In this document: positions 27,216 to 36,204 of the stretch, in pieces
Numbering within the stretch: position 1 is the first letter of the stretch
Layout of the letters: the number at the start of each line of letters is the position of its first letter
Assembly: GCF_000423205.1 (NCBI RefSeq)
Contig: NZ_AUHN01000009.1
Location: 248,001-312,000, forward strand
DNA: 64,000 nucleotides
Origin: Jonesia quinghaiensis DSM 15701
GTDB taxonomy: Bacteria > Actinomycetota > Actinomycetes > Actinomycetales > Cellulomonadaceae
Direction of reading: 5' to 3'
Program-made: the position numbers and the translations under genes
The notes under the pieces: generated by a model
The model's input: the letters and a program-made list of their open reading frames with translations, nothing else
The model's database searches: none
Told to the model about the DNA's origin: nothing

Positions 27216-28361
27216 TTACGAACCGTATATCTCAATCACTCTGCGCCCTATGTAGTCCACGTCAAAACGTTGGGCGGTCTCAACCTGTTTCGCGCTGGCG
27301 TCATCGCGCCGCTGCGGGTCTTCAACAAAACCTTGAAGGAGCTGAGCGAACGCCTCTGTGTTAGTGGCGTCAATGAGTTGGTTTTCCAGTCCTTCCATGA
27401 CAGTTCGGTACCCTGCGTTGTCCCCAGCGATCACCGCGCCGCGGCACGCAGCGAGCGCTTCAACGACAGAAATTCCAAAACTTTCGCCCCCTGTGGAGGG
27501 CAACGCCACGATGTCAGCCGCTGCGAGAAGTTCGGCTTTGTCATCCTCAGCGACATACCCCAAGAACGTGGTGATGTCATCAAGGTTGGTTTCAGCCACG
27601 TAGCGCAGACAGGTGTCTTGGAGGGGGCCTTTGCCGCCAACAACGAGTTCAAACGGTGTTGTCGTGAGTTCACGGAGGCGCGCAGCAGCCGCGAGGAGTT
27701 CGAGTATTCCTTTACGCTCAACGAGTCGTCCAAGGAAGAAGATCTTCACGGGCTGGCCCTCTGGCTGCTCATCACGCAGGGCTAGTTCCGCATCGCGCGC
27801 TTGGCTGAAACCAAGCACCCGCACAGGGTTCCCAATCACGATGGGGTCGACGCGCAGGGCTTTGGCAGCAAACTCCGCCGCCGGGGTCGACACGGCAATG
27901 ACCTGACGGAACCGCCCCAGCTGCCGACGTTGAATCGCCCCAAGAAGGTGTGTCCCCACTGAGGTCAACGTGTTCCACGGCATAATGTGGAACGTTCCAA
28001 CAATGGTTGTGGAGGGCGGAGCCGCAGCAATGATTTTGCCAGCTAACAGCGGGCTGTACGGCATATTGATGTGCAGAACATCGAAGGTAACGTCCCGAAA
28101 AAGTTGTGCGATTGCTTTGCGGTCCGCCGCAATAGGAATGCCCAACCGGTTTCCGTTAAACGTCATAGGAAGGTTGCGAGCCAACGAATGGATGCGCGGC
28201 AGGTCTGACCGTTGGGTGGTTGAGGTCAAATAGTGCACAGTATGCCCCTTGCCGGTGAGCCAACGGCCCAGCGTCAAAACATGCTGCTGCACACCATCAG
28301 GCCTGTCCAGAGAATCGTCAATGACCAGGCCAATAGTCAGGGGCTTGGTGTCCTTGGTCAT
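27216..28361 (-). CDS. GT4-family glycosyltransferase
   Basis: A 381-residue retaining glycosyltransferase with two Rossmann domains (GT-B). N-terminal RPDGVQQHVLTLGRWL is the usual acceptor-side loop, and the C-terminal half has FLGRLVERKGI and the E-x7-E motif (GGESFGISVVEAL). The pattern is that of PimB/PimC/MshA-like actinobacterial enzymes acting on phosphatidylinositol mannosides or related envelope glycans, but the donor and acceptor cannot be assigned. ATG 28361 has AGGAG 5 bases upstream. The dtd gene lies 38 bp upstream in the same direction. Confidence 0.85.
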   Translation of the reverse strand: MTKDTKPLTIGLVIDDSLDRPDGVQQHVLTLGRWLTGKGHTVHYLTSTTQRSDLPRIHSLARNLPMTFNGNRLGIPIAADRKAIAQLFRDVTFDVLHINMPYSPLLAGKIIAAAPPSTTIVGTFHIMPWNTLTSVGTHLLGAIQRRQLGRFRQVIAVSTPAAEFAAKALRVDPIVIGNPVRVLGFSQARDAELALRDEQPEGQPVKIFFLGRLVERKGILELLAAAARLRELTTTPFELVVGGKGPLQDTCLRYVAETNLDDITTFLGYVAEDDKAELLAAADIVALPSTGGESFGISVVEALAACRGAVIAGDNAGYRTVMEGLENQLIDATNTEAFAQLLQGFVEDPQRRDDASAKQVETAQRFDVDYIGRRVIEIYGS

Positions 28362-28399
28362 CTGCTCTCCTTTGTCCACGGGTGGTCACTCCTACCGTG

Positions 28400-28825
28400 T
28401 CATGCCTCAACAATGATGGTCACAGGGCCATCATTGATGAGTTCGACGTCCATGTGAGCCCCGAACACCCCGGTACCCACTTCAAGGCCCCGTTCACGAA
28501 GCCTGTCAACCACGTCATCGACACGTGGCGCTGCAACTGAAGCCGGCGCCGCGTTGTTCCAACTTGGGCGGCGGCCTTTGCGCACGTCAGCGTAGAGCGT
28601 GAACTGACTCACAACAATGATGGGCGCTTGTGCATCCACAGCAGACAACTCATCATCCAAAATGCGAAGATCCGCAATTTTTCGCGCTAGTTTCTCAGCA
28701 TGCTCAACGGTGTCATCATGGGTGACCCCCACCAGAGCCACAATCCCTTGCCGGTCAAACGAGGCAACAATCTGCCCGTCAACAGTCACACTAGCTCGCG
28801 ATGCGCGCTGCAAAATTGCGCGCAT
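28400..28825 (-). CDS. dtd: D-aminoacyl-tRNA deacylase (Dtd)
   Basis: A 141-residue enzyme that hydrolyses D-aminoacyl-tRNAs. Motifs: [17 protein letters not shown] start, [19 protein letters not shown] active-site region and C-terminal [13 protein letters not shown]. The ATG at 28825 sits one base after the stop of the DUF2516 gene, so its ribosome-binding region (GGTGAC) lies inside that gene. Confidence 0.95.
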   Translation of the reverse strand: MRAILQRASRASVTVDGQIVASFDRQGIVALVGVTHDDTVEHAEKLARKIADLRILDDELSAVDAQAPIIVVSQFTLYADVRKGRRPSWNNAAPASVAAPRVDDVVDRLRERGLEVGTGVFGAHMDVELINDGPVTIIVEA

Positions 28826-28826
28826 G

Positions 28827-29156
28827 TCACCACGTCCCAGTGTTGCCTCGTGGAGAATTCCCAGAACCATAGGGCTTTAACGCTGGGCGAACATCGGCGA
28901 AATAAATAAACGCAGGGATCGCAATGAAGAGCGCCATGAGTCCGAGATAGCCGGCGCCCAGTGGGGGTTCGAGCCCCAGGAATCCAACAAGTGTCGAGGC
29001 ACCAAGAAGGATCAACCAGAACTTCTTTGTGCGTTTGCCCTCAGCGGTAAATGCACGAGCGGGGCGACGTGAGGCGTCAACCAACGCCCACACTTCAATC
29101 GCGAAGCATGCGGTCGTGAGGATGAACATGATGGCATGTTGGATGAACGCGAACAT
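28827..29156 (-). CDS. DUF2516 small membrane protein
   Basis: A 109-residue membrane protein of the actinobacterial DUF2516 family. Pattern: N-terminal helix [27 protein letters not shown], the [18 protein letters not shown] loop, two further hydrophobic segments and [13 protein letters not shown] 29156 has GAGGTGA 5 bases upstream. Function unknown; commonly adjacent to housekeeping genes. Immediately followed by dtd. Confidence 0.82.
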   Translation of the reverse strand: MFAFIQHAIMFILTTACFAIEVWALVDASRRPARAFTAEGKRTKKFWLILLGASTLVGFLGLEPPLGAGYLGLMALFIAIPAFIYFADVRPALKPYGSGNSPRGNTGTW

Positions 29157-29181
29157 GGAGGTCACCTCGGGTAATGGCGGG

Positions 29182-30291
29182 TCAGGAGATCGCAGCGAGG
29201 GCGTCGCGTGCTTCTTGCTCACTGGCACCTGCTGCTTCCAGCAAGTCTACGATGGCCGAGCGCAACACTAAAATGAGCGCCTGTGCTTGCCATTCCTTCT
29301 CACCCAACAAGCCCGGTGCCGCAAGGTGTGCTGCGTCACGTAAATACTCGCGAGCGACAGCAGGGTCCTTACCCAATGCCATCGCATCAGCCAACGCTCT
29401 GGTTGCATGCGCGGTCTGAAGCAGCAAGTCCGCAACCTGCTCACTGCCCTCGCTTGGGGTGGTTGCTTTTGCACGCCGAGCGATAACTCGGGTGGACCGA
29501 ATTGCTCGATCAATGAGTACCCGCTGTTTATCCAGTTCAACGATGTGCCTCCGGTAGGTTCGGGCGGAGGCGTTAATTTTTGTGGCATTCAGTGCTGCCG
29601 TGCACACCGACGACCAGTCATCCAAACTTGCCTGAGTTGAGCGGGCCCGAGTCATTGCTGTGTCGTGATCGTTTTCGTTGCCACTGGCAAGCGCCGTTGA
29701 TATCAATGTCAGTGTTTCAGCCAATTCACGGGTGGCATGGTGGGCAGCAGAACGCGTCCGACGCGTCGGATTGTTGGGGATAATCGCTGCAATAAGTGTG
29801 GCGACAGCAGCGCCAATAAGCGCGTCAGACCACCGGCCAAACCCTCCACCCAACGCCGGACTAAGCACACCGATGGGTAGCCCCACCAGCACCACTGCTT
29901 GAGTTCCAGCATGGGTAGCAAGCGGTGCTCCGGAACCCACAAAGCGGGCAACAAGTACCGCAATAAATACAATGACCGCTACCTGCCACGGTCCTGATCC
30001 GAAGGTGTGCCCAAAAAGGTCACCCAACCACACACCGATAGACACACCGATGCCAGTTTCTGCGACCTTACGAACCGATCGATCTGAGGTGTAGCCCAGT
30101 GACGCCCAGGCTGCGACGGGGGCGAAAAACGGGTAGGGGTGCCCAACGATGTGTTGTCCCACCCAGTAGGACAACCCGCACGCAATCGCAGTGGTCGCAG
30201 TTGGCCAAGCCGCCCTGCTCACTCGAGCCCAGCCGCGTCGCATCCACAAACGTAATCGGTCTACGAGGGCTTGGCCCCGAGTCAGTGGCAC
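29182..30291 (-). CDS. FUSC/aromatic acid exporter-like membrane protein
   Basis: A 369-residue protein with about six N-terminal transmembrane segments (residues 28-165) and a long cytoplasmic helical domain (about 170-369), the layout of FUSC-family (fusaric acid resistance/ArAE) proteins. The HPYPFFAPVAAWASLG and VRKVAETGIGVSIGVWLGD segments fit the family. The substrate is unknown. GTG start with no clear Shine-Dalgarno, so the N-terminus is uncertain; ATG at 30243 is an alternative but would trim the region before the first helix. Confidence 0.78.
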   Translation of the reverse strand: MPLTRGQALVDRLRLWMRRGWARVSRAAWPTATTAIACGLSYWVGQHIVGHPYPFFAPVAAWASLGYTSDRSVRKVAETGIGVSIGVWLGDLFGHTFGSGPWQVAVIVFIAVLVARFVGSGAPLATHAGTQAVVLVGLPIGVLSPALGGGFGRWSDALIGAAVATLIAAIIPNNPTRRTRSAAHHATRELAETLTLISTALASGNENDHDTAMTRARSTQASLDDWSSVCTAALNATKINASARTYRRHIVELDKQRVLIDRAIRSTRVIARRAKATTPSEGSEQVADLLLQTAHATRALADAMALGKDPAVAREYLRDAAHLAAPGLLGEKEWQAQALILVLRSAIVDLLEAAGASEQEARDALAAIS

Positions 30292-30381
30292 TGTCGTCGG
30301 CTTTCGTGATGTGTCAGGTCAGTGCGGGGCAAGGACCTACGGTGGGGGTCTTCGTGCAGAAAGAGAGCTGCTCGTTGTGGG

Positions 30382-31557
30382 TTAAGAGGGGCGGCCCGGA
30401 CCGGTGAGATTGACCGCGCCGCGGGCAAGTCGAGATGTTGGTCCGCGCTGCGCTGGACGGCTTGCGGCCTGCCCGTGACCCGGAACGATGACGTCTTGGG
30501 CGGCAGCGACATCTCCGCCATCACAAGCCACCGTCAGGGTGTCTTCTTCCGGTGTAGACCGTTTAATAACAGCGAGCGCCACCGGTCCTAGTTCGTGGTG
30601 GCGAGCCATTGAGGTGATGTGACCAATTTCGCGGTCGCCGTTGTGCACTGTTGCGCCGGGCTCAGGCAGGAGGTGACCGGATCCGTCGAGGTGGAGCATG
30701 ACGAGTCTGCGTGGTGGGCGGCCGAGGTTGTGGACCCGGGCAATGGTTTCTTGGCCGCGGTAGCACCCTTTGTTGAGGTGTACGGCGGTGCGTAGCCAGT
30801 CGAGTTCGTGAGGGATGGAGCGGTGGTCAACTTCAGCGGAGAACCGGGGGCGCCAGGCAGCGACTCGTGCGGCTTCCGCAGCCCAGGTTCCAGCAAGTGT
30901 CCAGCCGGAATTTTCGCGTTGAGTGACCTCAAAGGCGAGCTCTGTGCGAGGCACAATGACGAGTCGCCATGGGCGTTCAGCGCCGGGGTGTTCGCTTATG
31001 TCAGGACCGTAGCGGGTGCCCCCGTCAAGGACGTTGGGCCATGGGTCTCGCCAAGTTACTGGTTCGTCTGCTGTGGCTTCGGCGTCTCGTGGTTCGCCGA
31101 GTGCCGCCCATTGGTCAGTGACGTCGGCGATGTCGACTCGCATGGCGAATTTCATGCGGTTTAGCCAGGTGGTGAGGCCTTGTGCGGTGGCGGCTTCGGT
31201 GATGAGCCAGGTTGTGGTGCCATCGTCGATGACCGCAGCGGCGTGTTCGAGGTGCCCTTGAGGGGACATGACGAGCAGTTCGGTGGAGGTACGCGGTGGC
31301 AGCGCACTGAGGTGTTGGGAGGTGATGGAGTGCAGCCAGGTCAGGCGGTCGGGTCCGCTGACTGTGATGATGTGCAGGTGTGACTGGTCAACGACCGCTT
31401 GGCCACGTGCGAGTGCCCGTTGTTCAGCGGTGGGGTCCCCGTAGTGCCAAGCAATACCAGCATCGGCTCCGGTGGCTGCAACAGCTCCGTGGCGTTGTAG
31501 TAGTGGGCTGGTGAAGTGTGGGGTGGGCGATGCGGGGGTGGTGCTTTGTGTGGTCAC
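30382..31557 (-). CDS. ygfZ: Folate-binding protein YgfZ
   Basis: A 391-residue member of the GcvT-like YgfZ/COG0354 family that uses tetrahydrofolate to support Fe-S cluster enzyme maturation. The diagnostic K-G-C-Y-x-G-Q-E motif is present (KGCYRGQETIARV). The GTG at 31557 overlaps the stop of the upstream nitrobindin-like gene (GTGA) with AGGA just before it; the upstream ATG/GTG in frame would run through that gene. The last ~60 residues are a variable extension. Confidence 0.92.
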   Translation of the reverse strand: MTTQSTTPASPTPHFTSPLLQRHGAVAATGADAGIAWHYGDPTAEQRALARGQAVVDQSHLHIITVSGPDRLTWLHSITSQHLSALPPRTSTELLVMSPQGHLEHAAAVIDDGTTTWLITEAATAQGLTTWLNRMKFAMRVDIADVTDQWAALGEPRDAEATADEPVTWRDPWPNVLDGGTRYGPDISEHPGAERPWRLVIVPRTELAFEVTQRENSGWTLAGTWAAEAARVAAWRPRFSAEVDHRSIPHELDWLRTAVHLNKGCYRGQETIARVHNLGRPPRRLVMLHLDGSGHLLPEPGATVHNGDREIGHITSMARHHELGPVALAVIKRSTPEEDTLTVACDGGDVAAAQDVIVPGHGQAASRPAQRGPTSRLARGAVNLTGPGRPS

Positions 31558-32174
31558 TGTTCCTGCCGGGTAAGGGTTGCCGAGGCGTATGTTTGCAACG
31601 GGTGCCCAAAGGCGGCCAGTGAATGCACCCACATGAGTTGCCCGTTGACGTTGCCATACATGCGTTGTGATGCGCTGACCTCAGGGGCTGTGCCTGTTCT
31701 TGCAATGAGGTCTGACACTAGTTGCACTTTGCCGTCCCCTGATGCGCCGAGGTAGACAGAAACCCGGCCAGCTGGATCCGCAAGGAGAACTTCGAGGGAG
31801 ATTTGGCCCTCGGGTACTCCTTGGTGTGGTTCAGGGGCGATCCGCCAGTAACCGGTTTCTGTGGACCAAAACACGTCAGAGTCCTGCATCTGTGTGGCAG
31901 CGTTTTCGCCGTCAGCGTCAGTCCCAGAATCATCAGTGACGGCGGATTGTGGGTTCAACGGGTCGGGAACCTGTGGTGCACGCCCTGGGGTGAGGTGAAT
32001 GGTGGATTCGTAGCGCAGATAAGGGCCACCGTCGTGATCAAACACCACGGTTTGGGTGAATCCCGAGGCGTCTATGCCTGGGTATTCAACAATTCCTTCT
32101 CCACGCCACGTTCCTACCAGCCATGCCAGCGGGTACAGCTCAGGTGCTAGCCCTTCGGGGATCGTAAAACTCAC
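31554..32174 (-). CDS. Nitrobindin-like heme-binding beta-barrel (DUF1794/FABP family)
   Basis: A 206-residue protein of the THAP4-like/nitrobindin family; the N-terminal GTWRGEG motif is diagnostic. Relatives bind ferric heme b and isomerise peroxynitrite. An insertion of about 35 acidic residues (around residues 75-110) interrupts the barrel compared with the usual ~160-residue form. GTG 32174 is used, with AAGGGG 11 bases upstream inside the preceding small gene. Coupled to ygfZ by a GTGA overlap; linkage of a heme protein and an Fe-S maturation factor suggests oxidative or nitrosative stress biology (inference). Confidence 0.8.
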   Translation of the reverse strand: MSFTIPEGLAPELYPLAWLVGTWRGEGIVEYPGIDASGFTQTVVFDHDGGPYLRYESTIHLTPGRAPQVPDPLNPQSAVTDDSGTDADGENAATQMQDSDVFWSTETGYWRIAPEPHQGVPEGQISLEVLLADPAGRVSVYLGASGDGKVQLVSDLIARTGTAPEVSASQRMYGNVNGQLMWVHSLAAFGHPLQTYASATLTRQEQ

Positions 32175-32176
32175 TG

Positions 32177-32296
32177 TTACCGCTGCCCCTTGAAGAGCTT
32201 GTACACCACGTAGCCCGCAAACCACGCGATTGTTATTGATACAACGACGAGCAAGCCGAGGAAGAAACCTTCGAGCACCTTGATATCTACGTCCAT
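32177..32296 (-). CDS. 39-residue single-pass membrane peptide
   Basis: A small gene that is easy to miss: 39 codons with one strong hydrophobic helix (GFFLGLLVVVSITIAWFAGYVV, given here in the order residues 10-31) and a basic C-terminal end (YKLFKGQR). It ends 3 bases before the GTG of the nitrobindin-like gene and would provide that gene's ribosome-binding site, so it is probably the first cistron of the operon. A TAGACT hexamer 6 bases before its ATG, and no Shine-Dalgarno, indicate a leaderless message. Confidence 0.65.
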   Translation of the reverse strand: MDVDIKVLEGFFLGLLVVVSITIAWFAGYVVYKLFKGQR

Positions 32297-32302
32297 GAGA
32301 TC

Positions 32303-32308
32303 AGTCTA
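32303..32308 (-). promoter_or_regulatory. -10 element for a leaderless small membrane gene
   Basis: TAGACT followed by exactly 6 bases and then the ATG at 32296. There is no Shine-Dalgarno, so the message would start at the initiation codon. Confidence 0.5.
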
Positions 32309-32389
32309 GCGGGTGCATCGGCCCCCTGGGAGGTGTTCGCGCGCGGGGTAATCTGGGCGTGTTGCAGGCACCAAAATAAGGGAGCAGTG

Positions 32390-32749
32390 ATGAGTGCACT
32401 CGTTGTGAAATCTACGCAAGGCATTGATGCGCCGGAGTTGACGAACCAAGCGTTCACCGTCGCGGCAGCAGCGGTTGCGGCAGGCGTCGAGGTGTCGGTG
32501 TGGTTGACCGGGAACTCTGCCCTGTTAGCCACCCCAGGCGGGGTGCGTCAACTCAACCTTGAGCATGCGGTACCCCTCGAGGAACTCATGACTCTCCTGC
32601 GTCAGGAGGGCACGGTAACGGTGTGCTCTCAGTGCGCTGCGCGCCGCAATCTGCGCCAAGAAGACCTCCTTGACGGTGTGCGAATAGCAGGGGCGCCAGC
32701 TTTTGTGGAGGAAATTATGCGGCCAGGTGCGCAAGCTTTGGTGTACTAG
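32390..32749 (+). CDS. DsrE-family protein
   Basis: A 119-residue protein with the DsrE/DsrF-like fold: N-terminal alternating strands (LVVKSTQGIDAPE), WLTGNSALL, and a VCSQCAARR segment with two Cys that could carry persulfide. It belongs to the group of stand-alone DsrE-like proteins of sulfur relay or unknown role. ATG 32390 has AAGGGAG 5 bases upstream. Divergent from the small membrane peptide operon. Confidence 0.75.
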   Translation: MSALVVKSTQGIDAPELTNQAFTVAAAAVAAGVEVSVWLTGNSALLATPGGVRQLNLEHAVPLEELMTLLRQEGTVTVCSQCAARRNLRQEDLLDGVRIAGAPAFVEEIMRPGAQALVY

Positions 32750-32784
32750 CTACGACCACACCACGCCTGACCAACGGTGTGAAA

Positions 32785-33513
32785 CTAAATCAGAATTTGT
32801 CCCACCACATAGCCCATCATCCCTGTGACAGCGAGGGGCAGGGTAATAACGGAGAACGATGACCGGCGCGTTTTGAGTTGCGGTAGTTTGTCGAACAACA
32901 ATTGCAAAGCTCCAACGATAATCCCCGCTAAAACCCCGATGCTCACCCCGGACACCCAGGTGAGTTCAGGCATCACAATGGCTACAGCAGCAGCAGAAAC
33001 AGTTGCTGCACCAACTGATGCCAGCAACGCTAAGGAGCCAGCGAGTGGAGTGGCCGCGACAGCTGATGCCACAGCGAGACCAACGGTGCATGCCACCACC
33101 AGTTCCACACCGCCCTCAAGCCGGTAGGTTGCCAACCACGCCGCGCTCGACACGCCCACCACGATTCCGGTAACGGTGCCAATAAGGGAATCCACCAAAC
33201 GCAACCGGGGGTAGGGGCGCAGCATCTCTGCGATAAACGCCAGCAGCACGCCCATGGCCAGCACAAGAGGTAAGAAACGGAGCCACGGTTCATCTTCCGT
33301 TGCCCACACAACTGCCAAGCCGCCGAGCGAACTCAACACCACAATGAGCGTTGAACCGCCCGATGGGAGGCGCAACAGAGGCCTCCACCCGTAGGCGAAG
33401 AGGAATGCGATGAGCGCCAATGCAGCGATGAAGGGCAATTCACCAAGGAAAGCCCCAGCTGCTAGCCCCGCTGCCGCTGCCGCCGTCAAAACGGCCCGTG
33501 TAGAGAGTTTCAC
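32785..33513 (-). CDS. Multi-pass membrane protein of unknown function
   Basis: A 242-residue, very hydrophobic protein with about eight predicted helices and few charged loops. I recognise no family. The GTG start lacks a clear Shine-Dalgarno. It lies between the convergent DsrE gene and the divergent glnR gene. Confidence 0.7.
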   Translation of the reverse strand: MKLSTRAVLTAAAAAGLAAGAFLGELPFIAALALIAFLFAYGWRPLLRLPSGGSTLIVVLSSLGGLAVVWATEDEPWLRFLPLVLAMGVLLAFIAEMLRPYPRLRLVDSLIGTVTGIVVGVSSAAWLATYRLEGGVELVVACTVGLAVASAVAATPLAGSLALLASVGAATVSAAAVAIVMPELTWVSGVSIGVLAGIIVGALQLLFDKLPQLKTRRSSFSVITLPLAVTGMMGYVVGQILI

Positions 33514-33619
33514 GCGGTCCAGTCTTTCAGATCTTGGCGCAGCCCTCGAACTTAGTCTGCGGCGTTTTCGGACAGATCCACCCCGTTGACCTCACCAACT
33601 GCAATAATAGGGCGCAGGA

Positions 33620-34411
33620 ATGACGACTGGATCACATGCCGTGGTCCATCACTGGACGCAATCGTTGGAGGTGAGTCCCATCGCTGAACTGTTGTTGCTG
33701 ACCACAGCCTCTGGGGGCTCGGCGCAAGTTCTACCAGCACTGGGGCTGCTTACCCACAAGGTGCGCACACTACCACTGGACGCATCGGCACTTGTTGACG
33801 CACCTGAGACTGACGTAGTCCTCATTGATGCGCGCAAAGATCTGGTGGGAGCACGCTCCACGTGTCGCATGGTGCACGCCACAGGTCTCGATGTCCCGGT
33901 AATTCTCGTGGTCACCGAAGGTGGCCTGATGGTTGTTACCGCTGATTGGGGTGCAGATGATTTCTTGCTCGACTCGGCGAGCCCTGCCGAAGTCGAAGCG
34001 CGACTGAGGCTTGTTCGAGAACGCGCCACACACATCGAATCGGCTAGTCACCCTGAGGAACTCAGTTCAGGTGAGCTATACATTGACGCATCGGGCTACA
34101 CCGCACGATTGCGCGGGGTGCCCCTTGACCTGACGTACAAGGAATTTGAGCTCCTGAAGTACCTGGTCCAGCACCCAGGGCGAGTTTTCACCCGTGCGCA
34201 ACTCCTCCAAGAGGTTTGGGGTTACGACTACTACGGAGGCACTCGAACAGTTGACGTCCACGTGCGCCGCCTGCGCGCGAAACTTGGTGTGGAATACGAG
34301 CAGATCATCGGAACTGTCCGTAACGTCGGCTACCGGTTTGATCCACCAAAAGACCGGCGTGCAAAAGAACAAGAGCGACGAGAGTCGCAGGAGAATCAGA
34401 CTGCGGGCTGA
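33620..34411 (+). CDS. glnR: GlnR-type OmpR-family orphan response regulator
   Basis: A 263-residue regulator of nitrogen assimilation in actinobacteria. The atypical receiver domain ([38 protein letters not shown]) lacks the full acidic phosphorylation pocket, as in GlnR, and the C-terminal winged helix ([56 protein letters not shown]) is nearly the family consensus. ATG 33620 has AGGG 7 bases upstream; a GTG at 33671 is an alternative closer to usual GlnR starts. A charged tail of about 20 residues follows the domain. No histidine kinase is nearby, as expected. Confidence 0.9.
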   Translation: MTTGSHAVVHHWTQSLEVSPIAELLLLTTASGGSAQVLPALGLLTHKVRTLPLDASALVDAPETDVVLIDARKDLVGARSTCRMVHATGLDVPVILVVTEGGLMVVTADWGADDFLLDSASPAEVEARLRLVRERATHIESASHPEELSSGELYIDASGYTARLRGVPLDLTYKEFELLKYLVQHPGRVFTRAQLLQEVWGYDYYGGTRTVDVHVRRLRAKLGVEYEQIIGTVRNVGYRFDPPKDRRAKEQERRESQENQTAG

Positions 34412-34433
34412 CGCATCACCCGCACACGGTCAC

Positions 34434-34439
34434 TAGACT
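34434..34439 (+). promoter_or_regulatory. -10 element for a leaderless hydrolase-fold gene
   Basis: TAGACT followed by 7 bases and GTG at 34447. The only purine-rich stretch (CAGG) directly touches the GTG, so a leaderless message is the best reading. Confidence 0.45.
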
Positions 34440-34446
34440 CAGCAGG

Positions 34447-35355
34447 GTGAATCGCGATTACTCCGATGTTTTAATCGAGGGCCCGTGGGAGCATGAGTTC
34501 GTCTCAGCTCACGGCGGGCGCTTCCATGTGGTGACCGCTGGGCAAGCAAGCACCCGCCCCCTGGTAGTACTTCTCCACTCCACCCCGCTGTTTTGGTGGC
34601 AGTGGCGCCATGTCATCCCCGCCCTCACTGAGGCCGGGTACCGGGTAGCCGCCATGGACATGCGCGGAACCGGCGCATCGGACAAACCGCCTAGTGGATA
34701 CGACCAAATCACTCTCACCCGGGACGTCGCCGGAGTCATCAGGTCGCTGGGCGCCCGCAACGCAGTCATCGTTGGGCATGGTCTAGGAGCAATAACAGCC
34801 TGGTCGATGCCTGCCCTACAACCAGCAGTCACCCGTGGGGTTGCAGCGCTGAGCGCCCCTCACCCAGCCCGGTTACACGCCTCTCTGCGCGCTTCGCTGC
34901 ACAAACGCCCGGTAAGCAGGCTCGCCGGGTTGGGCATCCCCTCCTTAGGTGAACGACGTATCGCCCGAGCAAATACTGTGTCCTTAGTGTTCGATCACCT
35001 CGGCCATCAACCTGTTCCCGGCCAAATTGTTGATGTGTACGCCAACGCGTTACGGATTCCCTTTGCTGCGCGCGGAAGTTTAGAGCCATTACGTTGGTAC
35101 GCACGTGGCATGCCGACACCTCTGGGGCGCAGGTACGTTCAAGCGATCCGTACGGGGATTTCAGTTCCGGCGTTGCAATTGCATGGTGCACATGATGGTT
35201 TGTTACGCAGGGAAGTTATTGCCGCCGACTCCATGGCGTTATGCATGAACTTACGCTTTGAAATGATCAGCGACGCCGGGTTTTTCCTCACTGAAGAAGC
35301 ACCGGACACGGTGAACGATCTACTCGTGGATTGGCTGGGTAAGTCGTTCGAGTAG
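34447..35355 (+). CDS. Alpha/beta hydrolase-fold protein lacking catalytic residues
   Basis: A 302-residue protein with the epoxide hydrolase-like fold: oxyanion segment [23 protein letters not shown], nucleophile elbow VGHGLGA, and acid-side strand LQLHGAHDG. Active relatives have Asp or Ser at the elbow and His near the end in AGHF. Here these are Gly112 and Phe279, while Asp250 is kept, so hydrolysis is unlikely. Gene order (hydrolase, nth, crp, ridA, DUF4177, PBP, metallophosphoesterase) matches mycobacterial ephE-Rv3683, which makes it the ephE counterpart. Its end overlaps the convergent nth gene by 36 bp. Confidence 0.8.
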   Translation: MNRDYSDVLIEGPWEHEFVSAHGGRFHVVTAGQASTRPLVVLLHSTPLFWWQWRHVIPALTEAGYRVAAMDMRGTGASDKPPSGYDQITLTRDVAGVIRSLGARNAVIVGHGLGAITAWSMPALQPAVTRGVAALSAPHPARLHASLRASLHKRPVSRLAGLGIPSLGERRIARANTVSLVFDHLGHQPVPGQIVDVYANALRIPFAARGSLEPLRWYARGMPTPLGRRYVQAIRTGISVPALQLHGAHDGLLRREVIAADSMALCMNLRFEMISDAGFFLTEEAPDTVNDLLVDWLGKSFE

Positions 35356-36057
35356 TTCTTCTGGTCCTTTGACCAGCTTTTCGGCACGTAGTGGATCCTG
35401 TTCCCCAACGCGCGAAGAGGGGCACAGCGCCGTAAGCGGACACACCCCACAGGCCGGCCGACGGGCATGGCAAACCCTACGGCCGTGAAAAATGATGCGG
35501 TGAGACAACATCGTCCACTCTTTGCGGGGGAACAGTTGAGCAATCTCCCGCTCAACAGCAACAGGGTCCTCTTGCGTTGTCCATTGCCACCTGCGCACTA
35601 AACGACCCACATGGGTATCTACGGTGATTCCCGGGACACCAAACGCATCACCCAACACAACGTTGGCGGTTTTACGGCCAACACCAGGCAACGCCACAAG
35701 ATCTTCCAAACGGGCAGGCACCTCACCCTGGTGATGCTCCACCAATGCTTGACCAATACCAATCAACGACCGCGCTTTCGCGCGAAAAAAACCGGTAGGT
35801 CGAATAATGTCTTCTACCTGCGTCTCGGTCGCCTGAGCAAGGGCCCAAGCATCAGGAAAACGTGCGAAAAGTTCAGGTGTCACAGAGTTCACTCGAACAT
35901 CAGTGGTCTGCGCCGACAACACAGTTGCAACGAGCAACTCATAGGGTGAACGAAAGTTGAGTTCACAGTGAGCGTCTGGGTGGATCACTGCAAGTTCACG
36001 ATGTATGCGGCGCGCCCGGCGGACCAAAGACAGCGATGGTTGAGCGCTTTCCACCAC
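35320..36057 (-). CDS. nth: Endonuclease III
   Basis: A 245-residue bifunctional DNA glycosylase/AP lyase of base-excision repair. Helix-hairpin-helix [18 protein letters not shown] contains the catalytic Lys, VDTHVGRL the catalytic Asp, and the C-terminus has the [4Fe-4S] ligands C-x6-C-x2-C-x5-C ([17 protein letters not shown]). GTG start (two successive GTG codons), with AGGAG 11 bases upstream. The last ~20 residues are a variable extension. Confidence 0.96.
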   Translation of the reverse strand: MVESAQPSLSLVRRARRIHRELAVIHPDAHCELNFRSPYELLVATVLSAQTTDVRVNSVTPELFARFPDAWALAQATETQVEDIIRPTGFFRAKARSLIGIGQALVEHHQGEVPARLEDLVALPGVGRKTANVVLGDAFGVPGITVDTHVGRLVRRWQWTTQEDPVAVEREIAQLFPRKEWTMLSHRIIFHGRRVCHARRPACGVCPLTALCPSSRVGEQDPLRAEKLVKGPEELLERLTQPIHE

Positions 36058-36204
36058 AGTTCGACCTACTCCTCTACTCTCCCCCTCATGTGGGGTATCC
36101 TCAACGTATTCATTGGCATAGGGGCATGCGGCCGGAAATCTTCAGGTTTTTACTGCCTCACCGCCGCAACATTCACCGCAGAGCACACTCTACCGGGAGC
36201 GAGT

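Noticed and set aside
34447-35355. Calling the hydrolase-fold gene an active epoxide hydrolase
   Set aside because: The nucleophile position is Gly and the catalytic His position is Phe, so only the fold and synteny are supported.
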